35,364 nt of DNA, from the NCBI GenBank assembly GCA_030038655.1, contig JASHSP010000026.1, forward strand, positions 1 through 35,364, given 5' to 3'. Positions 1 through 8,906 of the stretch are shown in pieces. Numbering within the stretch: position 1 is the first letter of the stretch; every line of letters starts with the position of its first letter. The translations under genes were made by a program, and so were the position numbers. The notes beneath the pieces were generated by a model. The model was not told the origin of the DNA. It saw nothing but the letters and a program-made list of their open reading frames with translations, and did not search any database. The DNA is from Thermoplasmata archaeon. GTDB taxonomy: Archaea; Thermoplasmatota; Thermoplasmata; Lutacidiplasmatales; UBA184.

Positions 1-2
1 AC

Positions 3-1673
3 CGAACGGTGGATATCGCGTTCACGAAGGGCCCTACGCCGACGGTGACGCTCCACGAGACGGGGCTCGCGGGCGGCTCGAAGTGGTCGGTGACCCTCGG
101 CGGGACCCTGACTGCCAGCTCGAAGACGGCGAACGTGACGACGACACAGGTCGGCGGCTCGGTCACGTTGAGTGTCGGGCTATCGGGCGGTGTCGAACCG
201 GTAACGTACACGTTGCAGGCGGGCTGCGCGGGTCTCGCGGGCGACGTGTTCACCCCGGTGGCCGCGGGCAGCTGCACGATCTACCTGAACGCGACGGACG
301 CGGTGGGAAGCCACTCGGACACCTCGGTGACGATCACCGTGAAGGCGGCGCTCGTGGCGAGCCTCTCGCCGGGGACCGCGACGATCACCCTGGGTGACTC
401 GGTGACGTTCGTCGTGGGAACGACCGGGGGCGTCGCACCGGTGACCTACACGCTCCAAGCGAACTGCGCGGGGCTGATGGGTAACGTGCTCACGCCGACG
501 GCGACCGGGGTCTGCACGGTCTACCTGAACGCGACGGACGCCGTAGGGAGCCACTCGGACGTGACGTCGACGGTGACGGTCAAGCCCGCGGTGGTGGGTT
601 CGTTCCAGGTAACGTTCACGGAAGGCGGACTGCCGGCCGGGACGGAGTGGTTCGTGAACATCACCGGTGGCTCGTCGTACAGCTCGGAGACCGATTCGAT
701 CAGCTTCATGGCCGCGAACGGAGCGTACGACTACACGATCGGGACGGCGAACCGGAGCTACGAGGCCGCGCCCGGGTCGTTCACGGTCAACGGCGCGACG
801 GTGAGCGAGTCGGTGACGTTCTCCCTGGTCACCTACGCGGTGACGTTCACCGAGACCGGTGTTCCAACTGGCCTGACGTGGTATCTCAACCTCTCGAGCG
901 GGCAGATGTTCAGCACGACGACCGACTCGATCAGCATCATGGAGTCGAACGGCAGCTACGGCTACATCTTCGGCGCGACGCCCGTGTTCCCGAAGTACTA
1001 CTCCGCGCTACCGGGCACCGTGACGGTGGCCGGGCACTCGCAGATCGTGAGCGTGACCTTCGTGGAAGTCCGCCAGGTGATCGTGACGGAGAAGGGATTG
1101 CCGCTGGGGATGAAGTGGTGGGTCAACTTCACCGGCGGCGGACCGTCGTTCAGCTCGACAGGGGCGACGGACCTGTTCTATATGCCCGCGGGTACCTGGA
1201 CGTACACGGTCACCGCGGCGAACCACGACTACACGGCGAAGGGACGGACGTTCACCGTGCACAGCCCGCTCGCCCGGCCGCACGTGGCGCTGATGTTCGG
1301 TGCGAAGTTCAAGCTGAACACGTTCGAACAAACGTTCTCGGAAACGGGCCTGCCCCACGGATCGAAATGGTGCGTGGTGATCACGGGCGGAGCGACGCAC
1401 TGCACAACCCTCGCCTCGATGAGCTTCAAGCTCGCGAACGGGACCTACACGTACACGCTGACGACGACGAAGGCGGGCTACTCGGGAGCGGGGGCCTCGA
1501 TCACCGTGTCGGGAGTAGGATCGTGGTCGGTGACGTTCTCGGACCCGGGAGTCCCGGCGGTTCTGGTCGTCGGAGCGACTACAGCGAGCTCGAGCGGGGG
1601 GATGCTGGTTGGCCTGAGCGTGGTTCTGATCGGGCTAGGAATGGTCGGGTTCGCGCGCCAACGGAGGGCGTGA
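3..1673 (+). CDS. C-terminal part of a giant surface repeat protein (5' end outside window)
   Basis: The frame is open to the left edge, so this is the 3' part of a longer gene; the GTG at 9 is probably not the real start. Counting from that GTG, residues 45-195 hold two Ig-like repeats, each with a cysteine pair and the sequon-bearing motif YLNATDAVGS. Four beta-domains with the signature F(T/S)E(T/G)G(L/V)P..W follow at about 199-515. The chain ends in one hydrophobic segment (about 525-548) followed by RQRRA, so the protein is probably membrane-anchored with most of its mass outside the cell. The same beta-domains occur in the thermopsin-family proteins encoded next, so this is probably a third paralogue, but no protease domain is visible here. 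Bases 1-137 are identical to part of the next gene, so the junction may be a recombination product or an assembly error. Confidence 0.85.
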   Translation, partial: RTVDIAFTKGPTPTVTLHETGLAGGSKWSVTLGGTLTASSKTANVTTTQVGGSVTLSVGLSGGVEPVTYTLQAGCAGLAGDVFTPVAAGSCTIYLNATDAVGSHSDTSVTITVKAALVASLSPGTATITLGDSVTFVVGTTGGVAPVTYTLQANCAGLMGNVLTPTATGVCTVYLNATDAVGSHSDVTSTVTVKPAVVGSFQVTFTEGGLPAGTEWFVNITGGSSYSSETDSISFMAANGAYDYTIGTANRSYEAAPGSFTVNGATVSESVTFSLVTYAVTFTETGVPTGLTWYLNLSSGQMFSTTTDSISIMESNGSYGYIFGATPVFPKYYSALPGTVTVAGHSQIVSVTFVEVRQVIVTEKGLPLGMKWWVNFTGGGPSFSSTGATDLFYMPAGTWTYTVTAANHDYTAKGRTFTVHSPLARPHVALMFGAKFKLNTFEQTFSETGLPHGSKWCVVITGGATHCTTLASMSFKLANGTYTYTLTTTKAGYSGAGASITVSGVGSWSVTFSDPGVPAVLVVGATTASSSGGMLVGLSVVLIGLGMVGFARQRRA

Positions 1674-1720
1674 GGGCCCTGGCGGGGAGACCACGGGAAG
1701 AATCGAGGCAAGTCGGATCC

Positions 1721-1764
1721 GGGTCGGCGAGTCTCCGGGGGACGCCCCGGGGGCTCGCCGACCC
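1721..1764 (+). terminator. Long perfect 3' hairpin after the first surface-protein gene
   Basis: An 11-bp perfect outer stem (GGGTCGGCGAG at 1721-1731 with CTCGCCGACCC at 1754-1764) encloses a 6-bp inner stem (CCGGGG/CCCCGG) with a GACG loop. It lies 47 bp after the stop codon. Archaeal termination usually relies on T-tracts, and none follows directly, so this may be an RNA-stabilising or processing structure rather than a terminator. Confidence 0.5.
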
Positions 1765-1883
1765 CGTGTAAGAGCCGCCAGCAACGGATTGAGTCACGAT
1801 TGTGCCCTCTGACCACCGCAACTAGACTGGCTGCGCCCGTATCATAATCCGTTTTGAAGGCGAGAATCGAGCTCTCTGACCCA

Positions 1884-1893
1884 GATTTAAGTA
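1884..1893 (+). promoter_or_regulatory. Candidate TATA box for the 2129 gene
   Basis: The AT-rich stretch GATTTAAGTA stands out in GC-rich surroundings and resembles an archaeal TATA box. Transcription would begin near 1911, giving an unusually long leader of about 215 nt before the ATG at 2129. A weaker AT-rich element (CGTTTACG, near 2074-2081) is an alternative with a much shorter leader. In the 1674-2128 gap I otherwise see only hairpins and no convincing gene. Confidence 0.4.
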
Positions 1894-2039
1894 GTTGATT
1901 TCCTTACCAACGCTCGCTCCGGGTGGCATCGTGCGCTTCGGTGGGTGGGACCGATCCGCGGCCTGCGTTGGCGCACGCCAATCTATCAAGTCGCTCGGTC
2001 GCGATCGGCCCTCTCCGCGAGAAGCCGGTACTCCTCGGG

Positions 2040-2110
2040 CGCCTTCGGGAGGATTCTTCCTCCCCGAAGGCGACGTTTACGCTCCACCGTCAGCGAGGCT
2101 TCGGTGGAGG
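2040..2110 (+). promoter_or_regulatory. Two-hairpin leader overlapping the Shine-Dalgarno region
   Basis: The first hairpin pairs CGCCTTCGGG (2040-2049) plus AGGA with TCCT plus CCCGAAGGCG (2063-2072) around a TTCT loop and one bulged C. The second pairs CTCCACCG (2082-2089) with CGGTGGAG (2102-2109). The right arm of the second contains the GGAGG (2106-2110) that is the only plausible ribosome-binding site for the ATG at 2129, although its 18-nt spacing is long. The structure may control translation; that is inference. Confidence 0.4.
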
Positions 2111-2128
2111 AGAGAGTGATATCAGAGC

Positions 2129-5100
2129 ATGAAGGGGTACCGGGGAAGGAAGCTGGTTGCAATCGCGTTCGTCGCGGTCATGGTGTGTTCGGCGTTTGCG
2201 GTGTTGTCGACCGCGCTCGACGTTTCGGGTGCTACTGGCGCGTCCGCGTTCTCGTTGTTGAATCCCACCGGGTCGGCCTTGGCGAGTGCGCCTTCAAACG
2301 CGGCGGGAGCGACCGAAACAGCTGCCGACGCCGCGTATGTATCCTACCAGCAGGCCGAAGCATCGCTCCAAGCGGAGTATACAGCCGACGCGCAACAGCT
2401 TGAGGCCCACGGAGCCTTGGCCAAGTACATTCACCTTCCCTCAACACTCCCCTCCGGCGAAGTCAACGGGGCCGTGGTGCCAGGCCCGATGTACGCGGAC
2501 GAACTCCAAGCGGAGACAACCGGTACCACCTACGCGAAGTCCCCCTCCCCGACGGGTATCACCTACTACGGCGAGTCGGGTTCCACGACCAGCCCGACGA
2601 CCACGATCGTCGATACCACGAGCCTTGCCGGGACGATCAACGTCACCAACCTTTCCGCCCTCTACCTAGACACCGACAACCCGGACCAGTGGGGCGCCCA
2701 GCTGAACGGCGTCGTCACCAACGTGACACTGGACGGCGCGCGGGGGTCCGCCGCCGACGGCTACGCGTACTGGGTCCAGAACGTCATCGGCTACCAGCAG
2801 TTCAACAGCACCCTCCAGTTCGATGAAAACACCTGGAACTTCACGACCTCCCCGAGCGACACGTCGTTCCCGACGAGCGGGACGGCCACGATCGTGGCGA
2901 ACGACACGAACGACACCCTGGATGACGGCGAGGTCTACATCGGAGAGTCGCAGTACTTCTATGCGCCCACTCCGTTCAACCTGACATTCTACACGAACCT
3001 CTCGCTGCACAACAATCTCATCTGCAACGCGTGGAGCTCGCTGCACTCGAGCTCGGGGTGCACGAGCAGCCCGGCCGCTACGATCGCGGCCTATTACGGT
3101 GACCAGACGATCTTCTACAACTACAGCCTGAGCTTCCCGGCATCGAACACGAAGGTACCGCTAGGCACGCATTACTCGGGCAACTACGACTGGCTGACGT
3201 TCCACACAGCGTCCGGAAACGTTGAGGACAACGGAGCGAACACCCGGTCGGCGGGCATGGAGGCCTCGGGCAAGCACGCCGGGGTCGTCGAGGACAACGA
3301 CTTCGAGCTCGATTTCGGCATTGGGGCGTACGACGGGGCAACTCAGGACGTCTTCCAGGCAAACGGCACGGCTTCGCTGGATTACGTCAACGACTGCACC
3401 GCGAGCACGGGCAGCGTGGAAGAAAGCTGCACGATCCCGGCGTCTCCAACGTACAAGTCGGTTCCTGCGGCCCTCAACTTCGGGGCCGAGACCGGCGAAA
3501 CCGGGGCCGGGTTGTCGATCAATTATGAGTCGACCGCGGACGTCGCGACGTTCTCGGCGGGGCCGGGGGTCCTGCACTCGCTGTGGGGCTACACAACACA
3601 GAACAGCGCGGGTACGGTCGCCGTGACCAACCACATCACGGTTACCGGGTCTCCCCTGACCCTGACGGCGCAGCCGTACATCTTCATCTTTATCGAGGAC
3701 ACGTCGGTCACCACCCCGGCGGACGGCTTCTGGTGGTCCCCCGACGTGCCGGTATGGTACCTCAATGCGGGAACGTACGACTACGAAGCGTTCCTGTCGG
3801 ACTACACCGACGTGACAGGTGGAACGTTCACGGTGAGTACCTCGCCGGTGACCGTGACCGCCACTCTCCCCTACGCCAGTTCGAACGGAGTCTACACTCC
3901 GCTCTGGGCGTTGACTCCCTCCGGTACGGTCGCTAATGCGGAGCTGGCGGGAATATCCTCATCAGGGGCAGGGACCCAGTCGAGCCCTTACGTTCTGTTC
4001 GCCAACAACGACACCGCGTCCTCCCAGGCTTTGAACTCGGTGTTCGAGAGCGACAACGACTACGAATTCCCTACGTTTTCGGGCGTGCTGCTGTACAACA
4101 CGACTGCCTACGTCGAGGAAAGCCACGGGACCGAGTTCTACACCGGGAGCACCAGTCTCGAGTATCTGCAGCAGCAGTTTTACGAGACGCAGCACGTCAC
4201 GATCGCCCACACGGGGAACATCCAGGGGTATGGGGAGTTCACCTCGCTCTTCGAGACGACCCCCGCGCAGAACCCGATCCCCACGGCGAACGTGATGATC
4301 TGGAACTCGACCAACGACCTCGTGATGGGAAACACGTTCCTCTCCACGAAGGCCCACTCGAGCTCGTATGTCGCTCTCGACGACCTCCTGCTCTTCGGCG
4401 GCGGTTCGGGCTGTACCGCGGCGTACTCCGTCGCACCCGCCCCTCCCGTCACCGACCCGTGCGGTGGCACTTCCGGACCGGCTGCGGCGGGCTCGCGGAA
4501 TGTCGTGTGGGGGAATCTCTTCTACGACACCGCCACCACCTCCACTCCGAGCTCGCCCGGGACGTATGCGGGAATTGCCGAGGCCGAGGATGGCGATCTG
4601 ATCTACAACAACGAGTTCAAGGTCGATAATCCGGCCCCGCTGATGCCGTGGGACATCGCGACCGAGGAAGGTCCCGTCTTTTACAGCGACACCTGGAACG
4701 TCTCCGAGCAGGCCGCGAGCAACGTGGCCGAGACCGTCAACGGTTTCGCTCTCTCGGGGAACGTCTTGGGTTCGGCCTACGCACTCCAGGGCGGTAACTA
4801 CTGGTGGAACTTCGGGGGCCCGAGCGGCACCCACTGCGCCACCCCCTTCACGGCGAACCCAGGATGCCTGAATTCGTTCGCGAACGCGACCTACAACAAC
4901 CAGGTCGACTACACGGATGGAGCCGCCACGATCTTCCCTCCGCCCTACACCTCGAACTACGAGAACGGCCTGCTGGGAACCGGCGACGCCGCCCCGATCC
5001 CCTCGTCGTCGTCGGGGTCGTTCACCACGACGTTTAGCGAAACGGGCCTTCCCGCCTCGACAACCTGGTACGTCAACGTGACGCTCCCGGGACAAGTGGC

Positions 5101-8100
5101 CCCGTACACGCTATCGTCCTCCGCAGCCTCCCAGGCGGCGCTGTACATCTCCGACGGGTCCTACCCGTTCACGGTGGCGTCGGCGAACGCGGCGTACTCT
5201 GCGTCGGCTCCGTCGCCGCTGGTCGTCAAGGGCGTGACGCAGACCGTCACGATTGCCTTCTCGAAGATCTCCGTCTCACCATCGGCGACCCACAACCCGG
5301 TCGACGTGGGCCAGGCAACCACGATCTCGGCCGGGGCAAGCGGCGGCTCCGGCACGTACACCAGTTATGTCTGGTCGGGATTGCCTTCCAGCTGCGCGAG
5401 TCCCGGGAACGTGGCGTCGTTCAGCTGCACGCCCACCGTGACGGGTCCTTACACAGTCCAAGTGACCGTCACGGACTCGAACGGCGGGCATGCGAGCGGG
5501 TCGTTCACCCTGACCGTCGACTCAGCACTCGTGGTGTCGCCCTATTCGAGCCATAACCCGACCCAGGTGGATGGAGCGGTCACGATCTCGGCGGGCGCCA
5601 GCGGCGGATCCGGTACGTACTCGAGCTACGTCTGGTCGGGCTCGGTGCCCACGGGATGCACGCTGCCGTCGGGCACGGGCACGTCCTCGTTCGGATGCAC
5701 GCCGGGAAGCTCCGGCAACTTTCCGATCCAGGTCGCGGTCACGGATTCGAACGGAAACACCGTCACGAACTCGTTTACCCTGGGGGTCGACCCCGCGCTG
5801 TTCGTGACTCTCACGGCGAACGTGACGACAACCCAGATCGGCGGTTCTGTATCGCTGAGTCTCGGGTTCAGCGGGGGCGTGGCGCCGATCTCGTACACGC
5901 TCCAGGCGAGCGGGCCCGGCCTCTCGGGTGAGACCTTCACGCCGACGTCCCCCGGTGTCTACACGATCTACCTGAACGCGACGGACGCGGTCGGGAGCAC
6001 CTCGACCGCGACCGTGACGATCACGGTCGAACCGGCCCTGGTGGCGACGCTGACGGCGAACGTGACGACGACCCAGGTCGGCGGCTCGGTCTTGTTGACT
6101 ATCGGCCTTTCCGGCGGAGTGGCGCCGGTGACCTATACGCTCCAGGCGAGCGGTCCGGGGCTCGAGAACCCCGTGTTCACGCCGGGCGCTCCGGGGGTCT
6201 ACACGATCTACTTGAACGCGACCGACGCCGTCGGGAGCACTTCCGACGCGACGGTGACCATAACCGTCGAGCCGGCGCTATACGCCACCTTGACGGCGAA
6301 CGTGACGACGACCCAGGTGGGCGGGTCGGTCACGCTGAGCGTGGGGCTATCGGGCGGGGTGGAGCCAGTGACGTACACGTTGCAGGCGGGCTGCGCGGGT
6401 CTCGTGGGCGATGTGTTCACCCCGGTGGCCGCGGGCAGTTGCACGATCTACCTGAACGCGACGGACGCGGTGGGAAGCACTTCGGACGCGACCGTGACGA
6501 TCACCGTCGAGTCGGGATTGGTCGCCACGCTCTCGGCGAACGTGACGACGACACAGGTCGGCGGCTCGGTCTCGTTGAGTGTCGGGCTGTCGGGCGGTGT
6601 CGAACCGGTAACGTACACGTTGCAGGCGGGCTGCGCGGGTCTCGCGGGCGACGTGTTCACCCCGGTGGCCGCGGGCAGTTGCACGATCTACCTGAACGCG
6701 ACGGACGCGGTGGGAAGCACTTCGGACGCGACCGTGACGATCACGGTTGAGTCTTGGCTCGTGGCAACGTTGTCGGCGAACGTGACGACGACGCAGGTCG
6801 GCGGCTCGGTCACGCTGAGCGTGGGGCTATCGGGCGGGGTGGAGCCAGTGACGTACACGTTGCAGGCGGGCTGTGCGGGTCTCGCGGGCGATGTGTTCAC
6901 CCCGGTGGCCGCGGGCAGTTGCACGATCTACCTGAACGCGACGGACGCGGTGGGAAGCCACTCGGACACTTCGGTGACGATCACCGTGAAGGCGGCGCTG
7001 GTGGCGACGCTCTCGGCGAACGTGACGACGACGCAGGTCGGCGGCTCGGTCTCGTTGAGTGTCGGGCTGTCGGGCGGTGTCGAACCGGTAACGTACACGT
7101 TGCAGGCGGGCTGTGCGGGCCTCGCGGGCGACGTGTTCACCCCGGTGGCCGCGGGCAGTTGCACGATCTACCTGAACGCGACGGACGCGGTGGGAAGCCA
7201 CTCGGACACTTCGGTGACGATCACCGTGAAGGCGGCGCTGGTGGCGACGCTGACGGCGAACGTGACGACGACACAGGTCGGCGGCTCGGTCTCGTTGAGT
7301 GTCGGGCTGTCGGGCGGTGTCGAACCGGTAACGTACACGTTGCAGGCGGGCTGTGCGGGTCTCGCGGGCGACGTGTTCACCCCGGTGGCCGCGGGCAGTT
7401 GCACGATCTACCTGAACGCGACGGACGCGGTGGGAAGCCACTCGGACACTTCGGTGACGATCACCGTGAAGGCGGCGCTGGTGGCGACCCTCTCTCCCGC
7501 CACCTCGACGATTCACCTCGGCGGTTCGGTGACGTTCGTCGTCGGACACACGGGCGGTGTCGCGCCAGTGACGTACACGCTGCGGGCGAGCGGCCCGGGA
7601 CTCTCCGGTACCGTCTTCACACCGACGGCGACGGGAACGTACACGATCTACCTCAACGCCACGGACGCCGTCGGGAGCGTTTCGGACGTGACGGCAACCG
7701 TGGTCGTGGAGTCATCGCTCGTGACGAAGTATACTGTGACGTTCACGGAGACCGGGCTGCCGGTCAAGGGAGAGTCGTGGCAGGTGTCGTTCAACGGCTC
7801 GACGGTGAAGACTGCCGCGACGTCGAGGGCCCCCACCGTTACCTCGGTCGAGTTCAACGTGACCAACGGTACATACCCGTACCTCGTCACGGGTCCGTCC
7901 GGCTACGGCGCAACGGCCCCGGACGGTAGCGTGTTCGTGGCGGGGGAGTACCGAACGGTGGATATCGCGTTCACGAAGGGCCCTACGCCGACGGTGACGC
8001 TCCACGAGACGGGGCTCGCGGGCGGCTCGAAGTGGTCGGTGACCCTCGGCGGGACCCTGACTGCCAGCTCGAAGACGGCGAACGTGGTGTTCAAGAACCT

Positions 8101-8560
8101 CACGCCGGCATCGTATGCCTACTCGATCGGGTCGGTGGGGAGCGCGACGACGTTGGTGAAGGTCGGAACCACGTGGACGGTCACGTCGACCGGGACGGTC
8201 TCGAACGCGAAGGGTGTCACGGTCCCGGTGCGGTTCGCGTATCTGGTGACGTTCACGGAGACGGGTCTCGCGAGCGGTACGTCGTGGAGCGTCACGTCGC
8301 AGGGCCAGACCGTGTCGTCCACCGGCACCGCCCTCGGTCTGTACCTGACGAACGGGTCGGTCGGGTTCACGGTGCACAAGGTGACGGGCTACACGGAGTC
8401 GTCCTCGCCTTCCGGGCACGTTACGGTGTCCGGTGCCCCGGCGAGCGTCTCGGTCAAGTTCACGGCGAAGCCCGGCGGCGAGCCTGCGGTCGGTGTCCCG
8501 GCCACAGGCTCTGTGCTCCAGGAACTGGTGCGGGCGGTCGAGGCCGTCCTCCACCTCTGA
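2129..8560 (+). CDS. Giant secreted thermopsin-family (A5) protease with Ig-like repeats
   Basis: A 2143-residue surface protein. Residues 1-35 are a signal peptide. The region of about 130-487 matches the thermopsin fold, with hallmarks such as the PTGITYYGESGS entry, GAQLNGVVTNVT and YWVQNVIGY..NTWNFT. Thermopsins are acid-active extracellular endopeptidases. A beta-sandwich and a beta-helix-like region follow (about 500-960, repeated N-x-F and NVVWGNLFYDT-like strands), then one FTETGLP domain (about 967), two PKD-like domains (about 1050-1225), eight 80-residue Ig-like repeats (about 1227-1867) and three more FTETGLP-type domains. There is no C-terminal membrane helix; the chain ends in a KPGG linker and a short amphipathic helix (LQELVRAVEAVLHL). 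Many N-x-S/T sequons suggest heavy glycosylation. The likely role is external protein degradation and attachment. The ATG is the first possible start in frame, since a TGA stands just upstream at 2117-2119. Active-site residues could not be assigned. Confidence 0.9.
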   Translation: MKGYRGRKLVAIAFVAVMVCSAFAVLSTALDVSGATGASAFSLLNPTGSALASAPSNAAGATETAADAAYVSYQQAEASLQAEYTADAQQLEAHGALAKYIHLPSTLPSGEVNGAVVPGPMYADELQAETTGTTYAKSPSPTGITYYGESGSTTSPTTTIVDTTSLAGTINVTNLSALYLDTDNPDQWGAQLNGVVTNVTLDGARGSAADGYAYWVQNVIGYQQFNSTLQFDENTWNFTTSPSDTSFPTSGTATIVANDTNDTLDDGEVYIGESQYFYAPTPFNLTFYTNLSLHNNLICNAWSSLHSSSGCTSSPAATIAAYYGDQTIFYNYSLSFPASNTKVPLGTHYSGNYDWLTFHTASGNVEDNGANTRSAGMEASGKHAGVVEDNDFELDFGIGAYDGATQDVFQANGTASLDYVNDCTASTGSVEESCTIPASPTYKSVPAALNFGAETGETGAGLSINYESTADVATFSAGPGVLHSLWGYTTQNSAGTVAVTNHITVTGSPLTLTAQPYIFIFIEDTSVTTPADGFWWSPDVPVWYLNAGTYDYEAFLSDYTDVTGGTFTVSTSPVTVTATLPYASSNGVYTPLWALTPSGTVANAELAGISSSGAGTQSSPYVLFANNDTASSQALNSVFESDNDYEFPTFSGVLLYNTTAYVEESHGTEFYTGSTSLEYLQQQFYETQHVTIAHTGNIQGYGEFTSLFETTPAQNPIPTANVMIWNSTNDLVMGNTFLSTKAHSSSYVALDDLLLFGGGSGCTAAYSVAPAPPVTDPCGGTSGPAAAGSRNVVWGNLFYDTATTSTPSSPGTYAGIAEAEDGDLIYNNEFKVDNPAPLMPWDIATEEGPVFYSDTWNVSEQAASNVAETVNGFALSGNVLGSAYALQGGNYWWNFGGPSGTHCATPFTANPGCLNSFANATYNNQVDYTDGAATIFPPPYTSNYENGLLGTGDAAPIPSSSSGSFTTTFSETGLPASTTWYVNVTLPGQVAPYTLSSSAASQAALYISDGSYPFTVASANAAYSASAPSPLVVKGVTQTVTIAFSKISVSPSATHNPVDVGQATTISAGASGGSGTYTSYVWSGLPSSCASPGNVASFSCTPTVTGPYTVQVTVTDSNGGHASGSFTLTVDSALVVSPYSSHNPTQVDGAVTISAGASGGSGTYSSYVWSGSVPTGCTLPSGTGTSSFGCTPGSSGNFPIQVAVTDSNGNTVTNSFTLGVDPALFVTLTANVTTTQIGGSVSLSLGFSGGVAPISYTLQASGPGLSGETFTPTSPGVYTIYLNATDAVGSTSTATVTITVEPALVATLTANVTTTQVGGSVLLTIGLSGGVAPVTYTLQASGPGLENPVFTPGAPGVYTIYLNATDAVGSTSDATVTITVEPALYATLTANVTTTQVGGSVTLSVGLSGGVEPVTYTLQAGCAGLVGDVFTPVAAGSCTIYLNATDAVGSTSDATVTITVESGLVATLSANVTTTQVGGSVSLSVGLSGGVEPVTYTLQAGCAGLAGDVFTPVAAGSCTIYLNATDAVGSTSDATVTITVESWLVATLSANVTTTQVGGSVTLSVGLSGGVEPVTYTLQAGCAGLAGDVFTPVAAGSCTIYLNATDAVGSHSDTSVTITVKAALVATLSANVTTTQVGGSVSLSVGLSGGVEPVTYTLQAGCAGLAGDVFTPVAAGSCTIYLNATDAVGSHSDTSVTITVKAALVATLTANVTTTQVGGSVSLSVGLSGGVEPVTYTLQAGCAGLAGDVFTPVAAGSCTIYLNATDAVGSHSDTSVTITVKAALVATLSPATSTIHLGGSVTFVVGHTGGVAPVTYTLRASGPGLSGTVFTPTATGTYTIYLNATDAVGSVSDVTATVVVESSLVTKYTVTFTETGLPVKGESWQVSFNGSTVKTAATSRAPTVTSVEFNVTNGTYPYLVTGPSGYGATAPDGSVFVAGEYRTVDIAFTKGPTPTVTLHETGLAGGSKWSVTLGGTLTASSKTANVVFKNLTPASYAYSIGSVGSATTLVKVGTTWTVTSTGTVSNAKGVTVPVRFAYLVTFTETGLASGTSWSVTSQGQTVSSTGTALGLYLTNGSVGFTVHKVTGYTESSSPSGHVTVSGAPASVSVKFTAKPGGEPAVGVPATGSVLQELVRAVEAVLHL
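5811..7740 (+). repeat. Eight tandem 240-bp Ig-like repeats
   Basis: The period is exactly 240 bp (80 codons), with units beginning near 5821, 6061, 6301, 6541, 6781, 7021, 7261 and 7501. The five units from 6301 to 7500 are almost identical in DNA, including synonymous sites; the units at 7021 and 7261 differ at only a few bases. The first, second and last units are more diverged. Synonymous blocks alternate between units in a mosaic, which points to recombination among units. Confidence 0.95.
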
Positions 8561-8607
8561 GCGGAGAAGGAGACCGATCGATCGACTGTCGGGGAGAAAC
8601 CGACCCC

Positions 8608-8671
8608 GGCCCGCCCTCCGAAGGAACGGGGGCGGGCCCGAACCCCTTCCTGTTGTTCACCCCTAGTGGGG
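8608..8671 (+). terminator. Paired GC hairpins after the 2143-aa gene
   Basis: The first hairpin pairs GGCCCGCCC (8608-8616) with GGGCGGGCC (8630-8638). A mildly T-rich stretch (TTCCTGTTGTTC) follows, and then a small CCCC-TAGT-GGGG hairpin (8660-8671). Together they could mark the transcript 3' end. The remainder of the 334-bp gap (8561-8894) holds one minor CCCGA/TCGGG inverted repeat and a TATA box; I see no gene in it. Confidence 0.4.
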
Positions 8672-8882
8672 GTTCCTCCACCCCCTTGGCGAATCGTGGG
8701 AAACGCCCCGTGCCCGCGCTAAAACCGGTGCGCTGGCCGAGCCCGAGTTCGGGGCGTCGCTCGCCGTAATGGGCCGGCTCAGGCCAATATCGCGGGCTCC
8801 GGTGGCCTCCGCGGTCGGCCCCGAGGTCGCGCCGCAGCGGAGTCACGCGGGCTCGAACGGGACCGGCGACCGAGGGTTCTTG

Positions 8883-8891
8883 TAGTATAAT
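8883..8891 (+). promoter_or_regulatory. TATA box of the third surface-protein gene
   Basis: TAGTATAAT is the only AT-rich element before the gene. Its centre is about 20 bp from the ATG at 8907, so transcription would begin at or just after that ATG. This argues for a leaderless message and against the GTG at 8895. Confidence 0.55.
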
Positions 8892-8906
8892 TCCGTGCGT
8901 CCGTGC

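Noticed and set aside
1895-2403. Small plus-strand frames in the leader (starting at 1895, 1923 and 1945)
   Set aside because: They start with weak codons, overlap the hairpins or the protease start, and have no recognisable sequence. The 1895 frame ends in the same frame just before the true ATG.
5811-7740. CRISPR-like regular repetition
   Set aside because: The repeats are 240 bp, in frame and directly adjacent with no unique spacers, so they encode protein domains.
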